NCBI RefSeq assembly: GCF_017353255.1
Contig: NZ_JAFMYU010000015.1
Location: 62,001 to 126,000, forward strand
Source: Fibrella aquatilis
Lineage (GTDB): Bacteria; Bacteroidota; Bacteroidia; Cytophagales; Spirosomataceae
DNA: 64,000 nt
Reading direction: 5' to 3'
The number at the start of each line of letters is the position of its first letter. Position 1 is the first letter of the stretch. Under the pieces are notes generated by a model. It was given only the letters and a program-made list of their open reading frames with translations. It made no database searches and was not told where the DNA came from. Shown piece after piece: positions 1 through 7,299 of the stretch. The position numbers were made by a program, and so were the translations under genes.

Positions 1-1
1 G

Positions 2-826
2 CAACAAGGTGTTGAAACAATGGGCACCATTGACCCGTATCGGTTTTTGTGGCCGGTGACACGAACAGAGTATCTTGACATGCTCGACCACTTTGCTGAC
101 AACCTGCTCTATGCCTTTGGCACGTATCAGGACGCAATGGCCCCCGCCGAATGGTCGCTGTTTCATTCGCGGTTGTCGTTTGGCATGAACAGTAAACTCA
201 TTTCTCCACGCGAGGTGATTGACCGCGTAGTGGCTGCCTACTGGGCTGACCCTGAACGCATCAGCTATGCGCAGGTAGAAGGATTTGTGCGGCAAATTTT
301 AGGGTGGCGCGAATACATGCGGGGCGTTTATTGGGCTAAAATGCCCGAGTTCGCCAACCTCAATTTCTTTAATCATCAGCGGAGATTACCCCACTATTAT
401 TGGGATGCCGACACCCGCATGAACTGCATACACCATGCCGTGCGCCACTCGCTGACCTATGCCTATTCACACCATATTCAGCGGCTGATGATAACGGGTA
501 ACTTCGCCCTGCTGGCTGGTATTCATCCCGACGAGGTCGATGCCTGGTATCTGGGCGTGTACATCGACGCCATTCAATGGGTTGAAATTACCAACACGCG
601 GGGCATGAGTCAGTATGCCGACGGGGGTATTGTGGGCACAAAGCCATATGTGTCATCGGCAGCCTACATCAACAAAATGAGCCACTACTGCACTGGTTGT
701 CAGTATGATAAGGCCAAAAAAGTGAATGATGGGAAGGGTAAACCCGCCTGCCCGTTTAACAGCCTGTATTGGGATTTTTACGACCGCAACCGCGCCAAAC
801 TAGAGCGTAACCCGCGCATCGTATGA
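2..826 (+). CDS. Iron-sulfur photolyase/cryptochrome (FeS-BCP family), 5'-truncated by window edge
   Basis: The C-terminal 274 residues of a deoxyribodipyrimidine photolyase-related protein; the frame is open to the window edge, so the N-terminal Rossmann half lies upstream. The family is about 500 aa and repairs UV lesions (often 6-4 photoproducts) with FAD, and it carries a 4Fe-4S cluster. Counting from the first visible ATG (20), the four cluster cysteines are seen: C136 (in RMNCIHHAV), C224 and C227 (CTGC) and C244 (ACPFN). The FAD-domain segments FWPVTR-like (about residue 10), GWREYMRG and MITGNFALLAG are also typical. It ends early after NPRIV: the family's C-terminal tail continues in another frame from 823 (separate entry). 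Family identity is confident; function after tail loss is unknown. Confidence 0.88.
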   Translation, partial: QQGVETMGTIDPYRFLWPVTRTEYLDMLDHFADNLLYAFGTYQDAMAPAEWSLFHSRLSFGMNSKLISPREVIDRVVAAYWADPERISYAQVEGFVRQILGWREYMRGVYWAKMPEFANLNFFNHQRRLPHYYWDADTRMNCIHHAVRHSLTYAYSHHIQRLMITGNFALLAGIHPDEVDAWYLGVYIDAIQWVEITNTRGMSQYADGGIVGTKPYVSSAAYINKMSHYCTGCQYDKAKKVNDGKGKPACPFNSLYWDFYDRNRAKLERNPRIV

Positions 827-918
827 TGTATCGGCTCTGGGATAAAATGCAGCCTGTCGACAAGACCGCCATCTTGCAACAGGCTCAAACCTATTTGGCG
901 CAGTTGGAATCCCTCTGA
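823..918 (+). CDS. Out-of-frame C-terminal tail of the photolyase (-1 frame, ATGA overlap)
   Basis: A 31-codon frame starting at the ATG that overlaps the photolyase stop (ATGA, 823-826) and ending with TGA at 916-918. It encodes MMYRLWDKMQ and then a helix ending LAQLESL. From memory of the family, photolyase-related proteins continue after NPR with a hydrophobic-Tyr-Arg segment and a last helix of this kind, so I read this as the displaced tail of the preceding gene. It could be a real indel, a sequencing error, or a translationally coupled micropeptide. No classic slippery heptamer is visible at the junction. Confidence 0.55.
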   Translation: MMYRLWDKMQPVDKTAILQQAQTYLAQLESL

Positions 919-923
919 AAGCC

Positions 924-937
924 GTATGCATGCATAC
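924..937. promoter_or_regulatory. Perfect 14-bp palindrome, possible operator of the thiolase gene
   Basis: GTATGCATGCATAC is fully self-complementary and ends 9 bp before the putative -7 element of the thiolase gene. It sits where a repressor or activator would act, but no cognate regulator is encoded nearby. Confidence 0.35.
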
Positions 938-946
938 TATTTTTTC

Positions 947-954
947 TATCTTTG
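947..954 (+). promoter_or_regulatory. -7 element TATCTTTG upstream of the thiolase gene
   Basis: Matches the Bacteroidota sigma consensus TAnnTTTG exactly and would give a leader of about 60 nt before the ATG at 1017. No clear -33 TTTG is visible. Confidence 0.5.
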
Positions 955-1016
955 TACGATTCCTGATTTGAATTTGTTATTGAGCAAAGACGCATTTACA
1001 CGCGTCTCTACGACAT

Positions 1017-2195
1017 ATGGACGCATACATTGTAGCGGGCTTTCGCAGCCCAGTTGGTAAAGCCCCCCGCGGTGGCCTCCGCTTCACCCGCCCCGACGAC
1101 CTAGCCGCCGAGGTTATCAAACACATGCTGGCGCAGGTGCCCAACCTCGACCCCGCTCGCGTAGAAGACCTTATTGTAGGCAATGCCGTGCCCGAAGCTG
1201 AGCAGGGTATGCAGATTTCGCGGTACATCGCCCTGCTCTCTTTACCCACCAGCGTACCCGGCTTAACCATCAACCGCTACTGCGGGTCAGGTCTGGAAGC
1301 CATTGCCATTGCGTCGGCGAAAATTCACGCGGGTATGGCCGACTGTATCATTGCGGGCGGCACCGAATCAATGTCGATGGTGCCGGTGATGGGTTGGAAA
1401 ACGGCCCTGAACTATGACATCGCCAAGTCGCACCCCGACTATTACATTGGCATGGGCCTCACCGCCGAGCAGGTAGCTGACCAGTTCAAGATCAGCCGCG
1501 ATGCGCAGGACGCCTTCGCGCTGGAGTCGCACAAGCGGGCGCTGGCGGCACAGGCCGAGGGTAAGTTTACGGACGAAATAGTGCCCATCAACGTCAAGGA
1601 GACCTATTTTGATCAGGAGAGCGGCAAGAAAAAGACTCGCGAGTGGACCGTTTCGCAGGACGAAGGCCCGCGCAAAGACACGAGCGCCGAAGGTCTCGCC
1701 AAACTAAAGCCCGTCTTCGCGGCGGGTGGTTCGGTCACGGCGGGTAACTCGTCGCAAACCTCCGATGGGGCGGCGTTTGTGATCGTGATGTCGGAACGGC
1801 TGGTGAACGAGTTGAATCTGAAGCCTATTGCCCGGATGATGTCCTACGCCTCGGCGGGGGTTGAGCCGCGCATTATGGGCATCGGTCCCGTAGCGGCCAT
1901 TCCCATTGCGTTGCAGAAGGCCGGTCTGAAGCAGGACGATATTGACCAGATCGAGTTGAACGAAGCCTTCGCTGCTCAGTCACTTGCTGTTATACAGGAA
2001 TTGGGTCTCGATCCGTCGAAGATCAACCATAACGGCGGGGCCATTGCCCTGGGTCACGCCCTCGGTTCAACGGGTGGCCGGTTAACGGTACAGCTCTTAA
2101 ACGAAATGCGCCGCCGCGACGAGAAATACGGCATGGTGTCTGCATGCGTTGGTGGCGGTCAGGGTGTCGCCGGCATTTTTGAGCGGCTGAATTAA
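1017..2195 (+). CDS. Acetyl-CoA C-acyltransferase (thiolase)
   Basis: A 392-aa thiolase, full length for the family. It cleaves 3-ketoacyl-CoA with CoA in beta-oxidation or runs the reverse condensation; cytoplasmic. The nucleophile is C89 in [10 protein letters not shown]; the second active-site block is [17 protein letters not shown] with H347, and the third is ACVGGGQG with C377. The long middle insertion ([12 protein letters not shown]) is typical of FadA/FadI-type degradative thiolases. It stands alone here, with no fadB or acyl-CoA dehydrogenase next to it, so degradative and biosynthetic use cannot be separated. The ATG start fits the N-terminal strand [14 protein letters not shown] directly. 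Confidence 0.93.
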   Translation: MDAYIVAGFRSPVGKAPRGGLRFTRPDDLAAEVIKHMLAQVPNLDPARVEDLIVGNAVPEAEQGMQISRYIALLSLPTSVPGLTINRYCGSGLEAIAIASAKIHAGMADCIIAGGTESMSMVPVMGWKTALNYDIAKSHPDYYIGMGLTAEQVADQFKISRDAQDAFALESHKRALAAQAEGKFTDEIVPINVKETYFDQESGKKKTREWTVSQDEGPRKDTSAEGLAKLKPVFAAGGSVTAGNSSQTSDGAAFVIVMSERLVNELNLKPIARMMSYASAGVEPRIMGIGPVAAIPIALQKAGLKQDDIDQIELNEAFAAQSLAVIQELGLDPSKINHNGGAIALGHALGSTGGRLTVQLLNEMRRRDEKYGMVSACVGGGQGVAGIFERLN

Positions 2196-2292
2196 CTAGT
2201 TGATTTTAAGAGATTTATACCAGTAGCTGGGCCACTTCTATGAATGGTTCAGCTATTTTTTTGTAACTTGTATAACTTACTTACAAGCACTT

Positions 2293-2907
2293 ATGGCGGC
2301 TATCACTCACCTTTCCCAACTTGACCCCAACGGAACGTACTCTTATGCTGACTACCTGACCTGGCATATTGAGCAGGCTTTGGAAGTGATTAAGGGTAAG
2401 ATTTTCCCAATGGCTGGTCCCAGTCGAACACATCAGAAACTTTCTTGGAGACTAACAATCGTGTTTGACAATTATTTTAAAAACCACCGCTGTGAAGCTT
2501 ATGCAGCACCCTTTGATGTTCGACTATATGACCGCAAGAAGTCTCAGAAAGCAGATAAAGATATTTATACTATTGTACAACCTGACCTTTGCGTCATTTG
2601 CGATCTTGACAAGTTAGACGAGCGCGGTTGTCTTGGTGCGCCGGATTTGATCGTCGAGATTCTTTCTCCTGGTAATTCTGCCCGCGAAATGAAAATTAAG
2701 AAAGACCTTTATGCAGAGACGGGGGTCCGGGAGTACTGGATCGTTGACCCAGTTCATGAGACAGTGACCCGCTATAATATGGCAACTGAAGACACATATG
2801 ATCGGCCTCTCATTTTTGTTAGTAATGAAGTAATGCCGTCTGCCATTTTTGCCGATTTTATACTAAACCTAGAAGACTTATTTCCTACGGCACAAGTGGG
2901 TTCGTAA
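2293..2907 (+). CDS. Uma2 family (DUF820) putative endonuclease
   Basis: A 204-aa protein of the Uma2/DUF820 family, which has a PD-(D/E)XK restriction-like fold. The core is visible: PDLCVICD, then APDLIVEILSPGN (Asp and Glu of the active site), KKDLYAETGVREYWIVDP. The biological role of Uma2 proteins is unsettled; they are numerous in Cytophagales and Cyanobacteria. The gene is clearly more AT-rich than the thiolase before it and lies between that gene and a degenerate tRNA, which suggests acquisition. A second Uma2 gene lies at 52847-53488. Family call secure, function not. Confidence 0.85.
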   Translation: MAAITHLSQLDPNGTYSYADYLTWHIEQALEVIKGKIFPMAGPSRTHQKLSWRLTIVFDNYFKNHRCEAYAAPFDVRLYDRKKSQKADKDIYTIVQPDLCVICDLDKLDERGCLGAPDLIVEILSPGNSAREMKIKKDLYAETGVREYWIVDPVHETVTRYNMATEDTYDRPLIFVSNEVMPSAIFADFILNLEDLFPTAQVGS

Positions 2908-2976
2908 AGTTGATTAAAACCACCTCATCTTGGCCTGTCCGGAAATAGAACTTACTTCGTTTAATCTGAGTTTACT

Positions 2977-3049
2977 GATAGCGTAGTTCAACGGATAGAA
3001 TACATCTCTAACTAAGATGCTGATAGGGGTTCGAGTCCCCTCGCCGATA
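2977..3049 (+). tRNA. Degenerate tRNA (Arg-like body, anticodon AAC); probable tRNA pseudogene
   Basis: A 73-nt cloverleaf can be drawn. D-stem GTTC/GAAT with loop AACGGATA. Anticodon stem CATCT/AGATG with loop CTAACTA, so positions 34-36 read AAC. Five-base variable loop. T-stem AGGGG/CCCCT with loop TTCGAGT. The acceptor stem GATAGCG/CGCCGAT has two mismatches (A-A and A-C) and two G-U pairs. The D-arm resembles Bacteroidota tRNA-Arg, but AAC would decode Val GTT, an A34 anticodon bacteria do not normally use. I see a decayed or retargeted tRNA. No CCA is encoded. A strong terminator follows. Confidence 0.5.
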
Positions 3050-3055
3050 CCCGGA

Positions 3056-3088
3056 AATGCCCCTACATCACTGTAGGGGCATTTTTAT
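3056..3088. terminator. Bidirectional intrinsic terminator between the tRNA-like gene and asd
   Basis: AATGCCCCTACA pairs with TGTAGGGGCATT around a short loop and is followed by a T run on the plus strand; A residues at the other foot make it usable for the converging asd gene too. Confidence 0.8.
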
Positions 3089-3106
3089 TATAATTTGTAT
3101 CAGTTA

Positions 3107-4120
3107 CTATACGACCGCCGACGCCTCACCAACCAACTCGTGCTTCACCAAATACTCGGCGATTTGGACGGCGTTGGTGGCGGCCCCTTTGCGGAGGTTA
3201 TCTGCTACAATCCAGAGATTGAGTGTGTTAGCCTGGCTTTCGTCGCGGCGGATGCGGCCTACGAATACTTCGTCTTTACCGTGGGCAGTCAGGGGCATAG
3301 GGTAAACCTTATTGGCGGGGTCGTCCTGCACAACCACGCCCTCGGCCTGGGTCAGCAGGTCGCGTACTTCCTGCACGTCGAAATCGCGCTCGAACTCGAT
3401 GTTAACGGCCTCAGAATGACCACCAATGGTCGGGATACGTACAGTCGTGGCCGTCACCCGAATCGAGTCGTCGCCCATGATTTTGGTGGTCTCTTTTACC
3501 ATCTTCATTTCCTCTTTCGTGTAGCCATTGTCGAGGAATACGTCAATATGGGGCAGCACGTTCAGGTCAATAGGATGGGGGTACACTTTAGCCACTGAGT
3601 CGTCACCGTTGCGTTCGGCAAAGAGCTGATCTACAGCGGCTTTACCCGTACCCGTCACCGATTGGTAAGTGGAAACGACCACGCGCTTGATACCATATTT
3701 CTCGTGCAACGGCTTGAGTACCACTACCATCTGAATCGTCGAGCAGTTGGGGTTGGCAATGATCTTGTCGGCGGCGGTGAGGGTGTCGGCGTTTACTTCG
3801 GGCACTACCAGTTTCTTGGTCGGATCCATGCGCCAGGCCGACGAGTTGTCGATAACGGTGATACCTGCTTCGGCAAAGCGCGGAGCCAGTTCGAGGGAGG
3901 TGCTACCGCCCGCCGAGAAGATGGCAATCGCGGGTTTGCGGGCGATGGCCTCATCGAAACCGACCACTGTAACGGGTTTACCCTTGAACATCACCTGTTT
4001 ACCCACTGACCGCTCAGAAGCGACAGCAATTAGTTCGGTGACCGGGAAATTCCGTTCGGCCAGTACTTTCAGCATCTCGCCACCGACTAAGCCTGTGGCC
4101 CCAACGACTGCGACTTTCAT
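3107..4120 (-). CDS. asd: Aspartate-semialdehyde dehydrogenase
   Basis: A 337-aa NADP-dependent enzyme reducing aspartyl phosphate to aspartate semialdehyde, the branch point to lysine/diaminopimelate, threonine and methionine. The Rossmann motif VGATGLVGGEM starts at residue 6. The catalytic Cys is C126 in NPNCSTIQ and the catalytic His is H235 in GGHSEAVN; length is normal. It is transcribed alone, with its own -7 element at 4154-4161 and the shared terminator at 3056-3088. The other lysine/threonine genes are not in the window. Confidence 0.95.
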   Translation of the reverse strand: MKVAVVGATGLVGGEMLKVLAERNFPVTELIAVASERSVGKQVMFKGKPVTVVGFDEAIARKPAIAIFSAGGSTSLELAPRFAEAGITVIDNSSAWRMDPTKKLVVPEVNADTLTAADKIIANPNCSTIQMVVVLKPLHEKYGIKRVVVSTYQSVTGTGKAAVDQLFAERNGDDSVAKVYPHPIDLNVLPHIDVFLDNGYTKEEMKMVKETTKIMGDDSIRVTATTVRIPTIGGHSEAVNIEFERDFDVQEVRDLLTQAEGVVVQDDPANKVYPMPLTAHGKDEVFVGRIRRDESQANTLNLWIVADNLRKGAATNAVQIAEYLVKHELVGEASAVV

Positions 4121-4153
4121 AGAAATTGATCTGTTTTATTGAAAAATTGCCCG

Positions 4154-4161
4154 CAAAAGTA
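4154..4161 (-). promoter_or_regulatory. -7 element of asd
   Basis: Reads TACTTTTG on the minus strand, an exact TAnnTTTG match, 33 nt before the asd ATG. Confidence 0.5.
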
Positions 4162-4195
4162 CGCCATAATTCCGTAAATTGTCAGCTACGGTTTC

Positions 4196-4231
4196 TTTAA
4201 AAATACATAGCCCGACAGGTCATGTCGGGCT
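4196..4231 (-). terminator. Intrinsic terminator of the barrel gene at 4260-4886
   Basis: Minus strand: AGCCCGACA, 5-nt loop, TGTCGGGCT, then ATGTATTTTT. It lies downstream of the barrel gene and upstream of the asd promoter. Confidence 0.7.
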
Positions 4232-4259
4232 GTGTTTATGTTGGTCAACAATTAATTGA

Positions 4260-4886
4260 TTAACGGGCTCCAAAGAAGTAGCCAATGTTAAGGCCGAAGG
4301 CAGTATTTAGTAAACTTGTACTAGTTCCTGTGCCTTGAGAAGCATCTTTCGCCAGGTTTATAAAACCGGGTGAAAAATACGCCGACAGCGTCAGACCCCC
4401 GGCAGTGTCGTAACCCGCCGATAGCGTAGCGCCCAGGTCAAACCGATTTTGTGCGTCGTCAACGGTGCTACTGCTTGTAGTACCGTCAGATTGGCTTAAT
4501 AGGTACGCCACGTATGGCCCTGCCCCAAGCGTCACCTTGCCAGACCCCGCCGACAAGCCATACATAAACTGAAGGGGGACTTCTAAATAGTTTAACGTCA
4601 GCGAGTTGCCAGACCCCGTTCCACCACCAAACGAACTAGGTAGGCTAAACCCCTTGGTTGAGTATAGAAATTGTGGTCGGAATGATAGGGCATCACTCCC
4701 GAAGGGCAGGTCGACCATCACACCCGCCCGAAACCCAATTTTCCTGTCGAATGAAATATTGACGCCGCTGCTGGAAATGGAAAGGTTCGATGATTGGACG
4801 CTTCCCTGAATGCCAAATCTGGCTTGACCGTAACTAGCGAATGTGCTGAACAATAGCCCGATAAAAACGATGCACCGTGTTTTCAT
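4260..4886 (-). CDS. Outer-membrane beta-barrel protein, first of three tandem paralogues
   Basis: A 208-aa secreted protein with signal peptide MKTRCIVFIGLLFSTFASYGQA. The mature part alternates hydrophobic and polar residues, with repeated family marks: RFGIQGSVQSSN near the N-terminus, FRPQFLYSTKGFSLP, LNYLEVPLQFMYGL, LGAGPYVAYLLS, and a C-terminal strand ending in an aromatic-rich GYFFGAR. This is the PorT/OMP_b-brl_2 type barrel common in Bacteroidota. I chose 4886 as start because the upstream in-frame codons do not look like protein. Function unknown; it may be a small porin or a structural barrel. Confidence 0.8.
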   Translation of the reverse strand: MKTRCIVFIGLLFSTFASYGQARFGIQGSVQSSNLSISSSGVNISFDRKIGFRAGVMVDLPFGSDALSFRPQFLYSTKGFSLPSSFGGGTGSGNSLTLNYLEVPLQFMYGLSAGSGKVTLGAGPYVAYLLSQSDGTTSSSTVDDAQNRFDLGATLSAGYDTAGGLTLSAYFSPGFINLAKDASQGTGTSTSLLNTAFGLNIGYFFGAR

Positions 4887-5038
4887 AACCGTGAGAAACT
4901 GAGTTAGTTGAAGACACAAGTACGTAATTTTTCGTTGCACAGAATACACCAGATACACACCTGTAAATAGATTTTTAATACAAGGGCATCTTCGTTTATG
5001 TCAAAAATAAACCCAACCAAACCAGGTCATAACCGGGG

Positions 5039-5782
5039 CTATTTTCTCCTGATTAGATAACCGATGCTAACTCCGTATGACCGGTTGTACAGCGTGCCGC
5101 CAAACGAGGATGGGTCGAGTGTAGTGAGGTTAGTAGGGTTGATGGCGGCCAGGTTCAGCGACGAGCGTTTCGAGTAGTTTAGCAAGCCGTAGGAATAGTA
5201 GCCGGATATTGAAAAACCTACAGTAAGTTCATACCCTATAGAACCAACGGCACCAAAATCCCATTTGTTGAAATTATCGATGTTGAATTCAATCGGTTTG
5301 TCATTGATCGACCCCCCCGTAGCCCCAGCAATATAGGGTCCGGCCCCGATCAGTAGTTTACCCGGCCCGGCGGGCAGACCATACATCAGTTGCACGGGTA
5401 ATTCGAGGTAGTTGATGACCACGGCCGAGTTGAGGCCACTGCCAAACTGTTTCGGGTCAATGCTACCGCCCAGGCCCAACTTCGTGACCAGATCGGTGGC
5501 AAACTGCACGATGTTGGCATTGCCGCCCTTGGTTGAGTACAGCAACTGCGGCCTGACAGACCAACTTGCCGACAGGGGAATATCGGCCATAATACCGCCC
5601 CGAAAACCACTACGCTGGCTAATAGGAATGGTCACTTTACCAAGGGTAGTTAACGACGATAAATCGACGCTGGAGTAGATCGTAGACGACTGCCAGCCAC
5701 CCTGTATCCCGAAACGTACCTGCCCGATAGCATTTGCCACGCAGAGCAACAGGGCAATACCAGTTATCAGAAACTTGTTCAT
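5039..5782 (-). CDS. Outer-membrane beta-barrel protein, second tandem paralogue
   Basis: A 247-aa paralogue of its two neighbours. Signal peptide MNKFLITGIALLLCVANAIGQ, then RFGIQGGWQSS, VRPQLLYSTKGG, INYLELPVQLMYGLPAG and IGAGPYIAG at the same spacing as in the first copy, and a closing GVSIGYLIRRK. It has extra loop sequence around residues 85-110 (PKQFGSGLNS) that the others lack, as expected for surface loops that diverge. Same strand as the flanking copies with gaps of about 130-150 bp. Start 5782 is chosen for the signal peptide. Confidence 0.8.
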   Translation of the reverse strand: MNKFLITGIALLLCVANAIGQVRFGIQGGWQSSTIYSSVDLSSLTTLGKVTIPISQRSGFRGGIMADIPLSASWSVRPQLLYSTKGGNANIVQFATDLVTKLGLGGSIDPKQFGSGLNSAVVINYLELPVQLMYGLPAGPGKLLIGAGPYIAGATGGSINDKPIEFNIDNFNKWDFGAVGSIGYELTVGFSISGYYSYGLLNYSKRSSLNLAAINPTNLTTLDPSSFGGTLYNRSYGVSIGYLIRRK

Positions 5783-5850
5783 ACGTGTTTGTCTGTTCGT
5801 GTGGCTGCAAAGCAACAGGATAACGAATCAGTAGCCAACCCGTTGTAGCA

Positions 5851-5886
5851 TTAAAACAGAATACCCCGGCCGTTGGGCCAGGGTAT
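5851..5886 (-). terminator. Intrinsic terminator after the third barrel gene
   Basis: On the minus strand ATACCCTGGCC and GGCCGGGGTAT pair around CAAC, followed by TCTGTTTTAAT. It separates the barrel gene at 5910-6608 from the one at 5039-5782, so these paralogues are probably not one operon. Confidence 0.65.
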
Positions 5887-5909
5887 AACAGATAGGGAGC
5901 TAACGAAAC

Positions 5910-6608
5910 TTAGTTGCCCGTGCCAAAGAAATAGCCCAGGGTAAGCCCGAATGACCGGTTCTGGACCGTACCCGAAGGTACGAAGTTGGGGTTGTTGGGG
6001 TCTGGGTTGGTGGTATTAGGCTCTGAAGAAACGGTATTGGCCAGACCATGCGAATAGTATGCCGAAAAGCTTAGGCCCGCCGGTGTTTCGTAGCCCAACG
6101 ACAAAGCCGCCCCATAATCAATGCGGGGTACGCCTGGTTCAAACGGCACGTCTGTGCCGTCTACCGAACCACTCAGGGCATAAGCCACATAGGGGCCAGC
6201 GCCCACCACAATCCGGCCCGAACCAGCATCGAAACCGTACATGGCCTGCACGGGCATTTCCAGGTAGTTGGTGGTAATCCGAATGGCTGTTGCCTCGCCC
6301 AGCAGTCCGCCGCCGAGGCCACCACCGAAGCCGCCAAACAAGGCGCTGAAGTCAACTTTATAGCCTTTGGTAGAATACAGTAGCTGCGGCCGCACCGACA
6401 GCCGGTCGGTCACGGGAATGTCGGCCATTACGCCGAACCGATAACCCCACGACGACTTCAGGAACGTGCTGACGTCGATACCGCCAATGCCGCCGCTGCT
6501 GATGGAAATATTAGATGATTGGAAGCTACTCTGCACCCCGAAAAGCACCTGAGCCTGAGAGGTAATAGTGATGAAGCAAGCAATAATGCACAGGTAAATT
6601 GTTTTCAT
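5910..6608 (-). CDS. Outer-membrane beta-barrel protein, third tandem paralogue
   Basis: A 232-aa member of the same set: signal peptide MKTIYLCIIACFITITSQAQ, LFGVQSSFQSSN, VRPQLLYSTKGYKVD, TNYLEMPVQAMYGFDAG, VGAGPYVAYALSG and a C-terminal LTLGYFFGTGN. It is closer to the first copy (QSSNISISS, GPYVAY, GYFFG) than to the middle one. One loop (about residues 195-215) is rich in N, P and T. Upstream in-frame codons to 6659 were left out because 6608 gives a clean signal peptide. Exact role unknown. Confidence 0.8.
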   Translation of the reverse strand: MKTIYLCIIACFITITSQAQVLFGVQSSFQSSNISISSGGIGGIDVSTFLKSSWGYRFGVMADIPVTDRLSVRPQLLYSTKGYKVDFSALFGGFGGGLGGGLLGEATAIRITTNYLEMPVQAMYGFDAGSGRIVVGAGPYVAYALSGSVDGTDVPFEPGVPRIDYGAALSLGYETPAGLSFSAYYSHGLANTVSSEPNTTNPDPNNPNFVPSGTVQNRSFGLTLGYFFGTGN

Positions 6609-6693
6609 GTAGTCGAAGTTTTTATAAATGGTGCGCAAAAAAACACCAGCAAGCAACATGAAACAATGAATTCATCATCATTTTCTCTAAAAA

Positions 6694-7284
6694 TCAGGGT
6701 AGCCAGTAGAAACGCTCCGGCCCAACACAGCCCTCTAAAGTCACATCGGTCGATTCAACGTCGATTATGGTTGGTACCGGCCCGAAGAGTGATAGGCCTA
6801 TCTTAAGGCAGTCAGGGCCGGTTTGGGTTAAAAAACGGTCGTAATAACCGCCGCCATACCCTACGCGGTGCCCCTGTTTGTCAAACGCCAGTAATGGTAC
6901 TAAAACGAGCGTTGGCAGTGACCATACAGGTTCGGGTAGGGTGGCTGGTTCGGGAATACCCAAGTGATTTTCAACCAAAACAGTATCGGGCTGGAGGTCA
7001 AACGAGGTCAGCATGTGGGTGGCCAAGTCGGTAACCGACGAAAGCACCCGGACATGCGGGAATTCGGTCCAAATGCGGCGAATAATGGGCCAGGTGTCTA
7101 CTTCATGCTGGCGGCGGATGGGCAGGAAGGTGTGCAGCACAGCGGTGGGTTCGGCTAACGCATGCTGGATTTTTTGGTCCGCAAAGAATTGATCTGCGAC
7201 CTGTTGACTTAGCGTGAAAACGACCTCTGGAGTTAGTAAGACCCGTTTTTGCTTGTATTCCGCGCGAAGTTGGGCTTTGTTCAT
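6694..7284 (-). CDS. 5-formyltetrahydrofolate cyclo-ligase
   Basis: A 196-aa enzyme of the MTHFS family that converts 5-formyl-THF to 5,10-methenyl-THF with ATP, recovering the stalled folate. The diagnostic ATP/folate-binding block GYGGGYYDR spans residues 142-150; the N-terminal basic stretch (LRAEYKQKR) and FLPIRRQHEVDT (about 53-63) are as expected. It starts 15 bp after the bshC stop on the same strand, so the two are probably cotranscribed, though no functional link is obvious. Confidence 0.92.
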   Translation of the reverse strand: MNKAQLRAEYKQKRVLLTPEVVFTLSQQVADQFFADQKIQHALAEPTAVLHTFLPIRRQHEVDTWPIIRRIWTEFPHVRVLSSVTDLATHMLTSFDLQPDTVLVENHLGIPEPATLPEPVWSLPTLVLVPLLAFDKQGHRVGYGGGYYDRFLTQTGPDCLKIGLSLFGPVPTIIDVESTDVTLEGCVGPERFYWLP

Positions 7285-7299
7285 GGGGTGTTTCGTTCA

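Noticed and set aside
3095-3598. Open frame on the plus strand antisense to asd
   Set aside because: asd is full length with both catalytic residues; the opposite frame has no promoter, no family and starts in the terminator region.
4196-4231. Hairpin upstream of asd as a lysine riboswitch or attenuator
   Set aside because: It lies upstream of the asd -7 box, so it is not in the asd mRNA; it fits a terminator of the neighbouring barrel gene.
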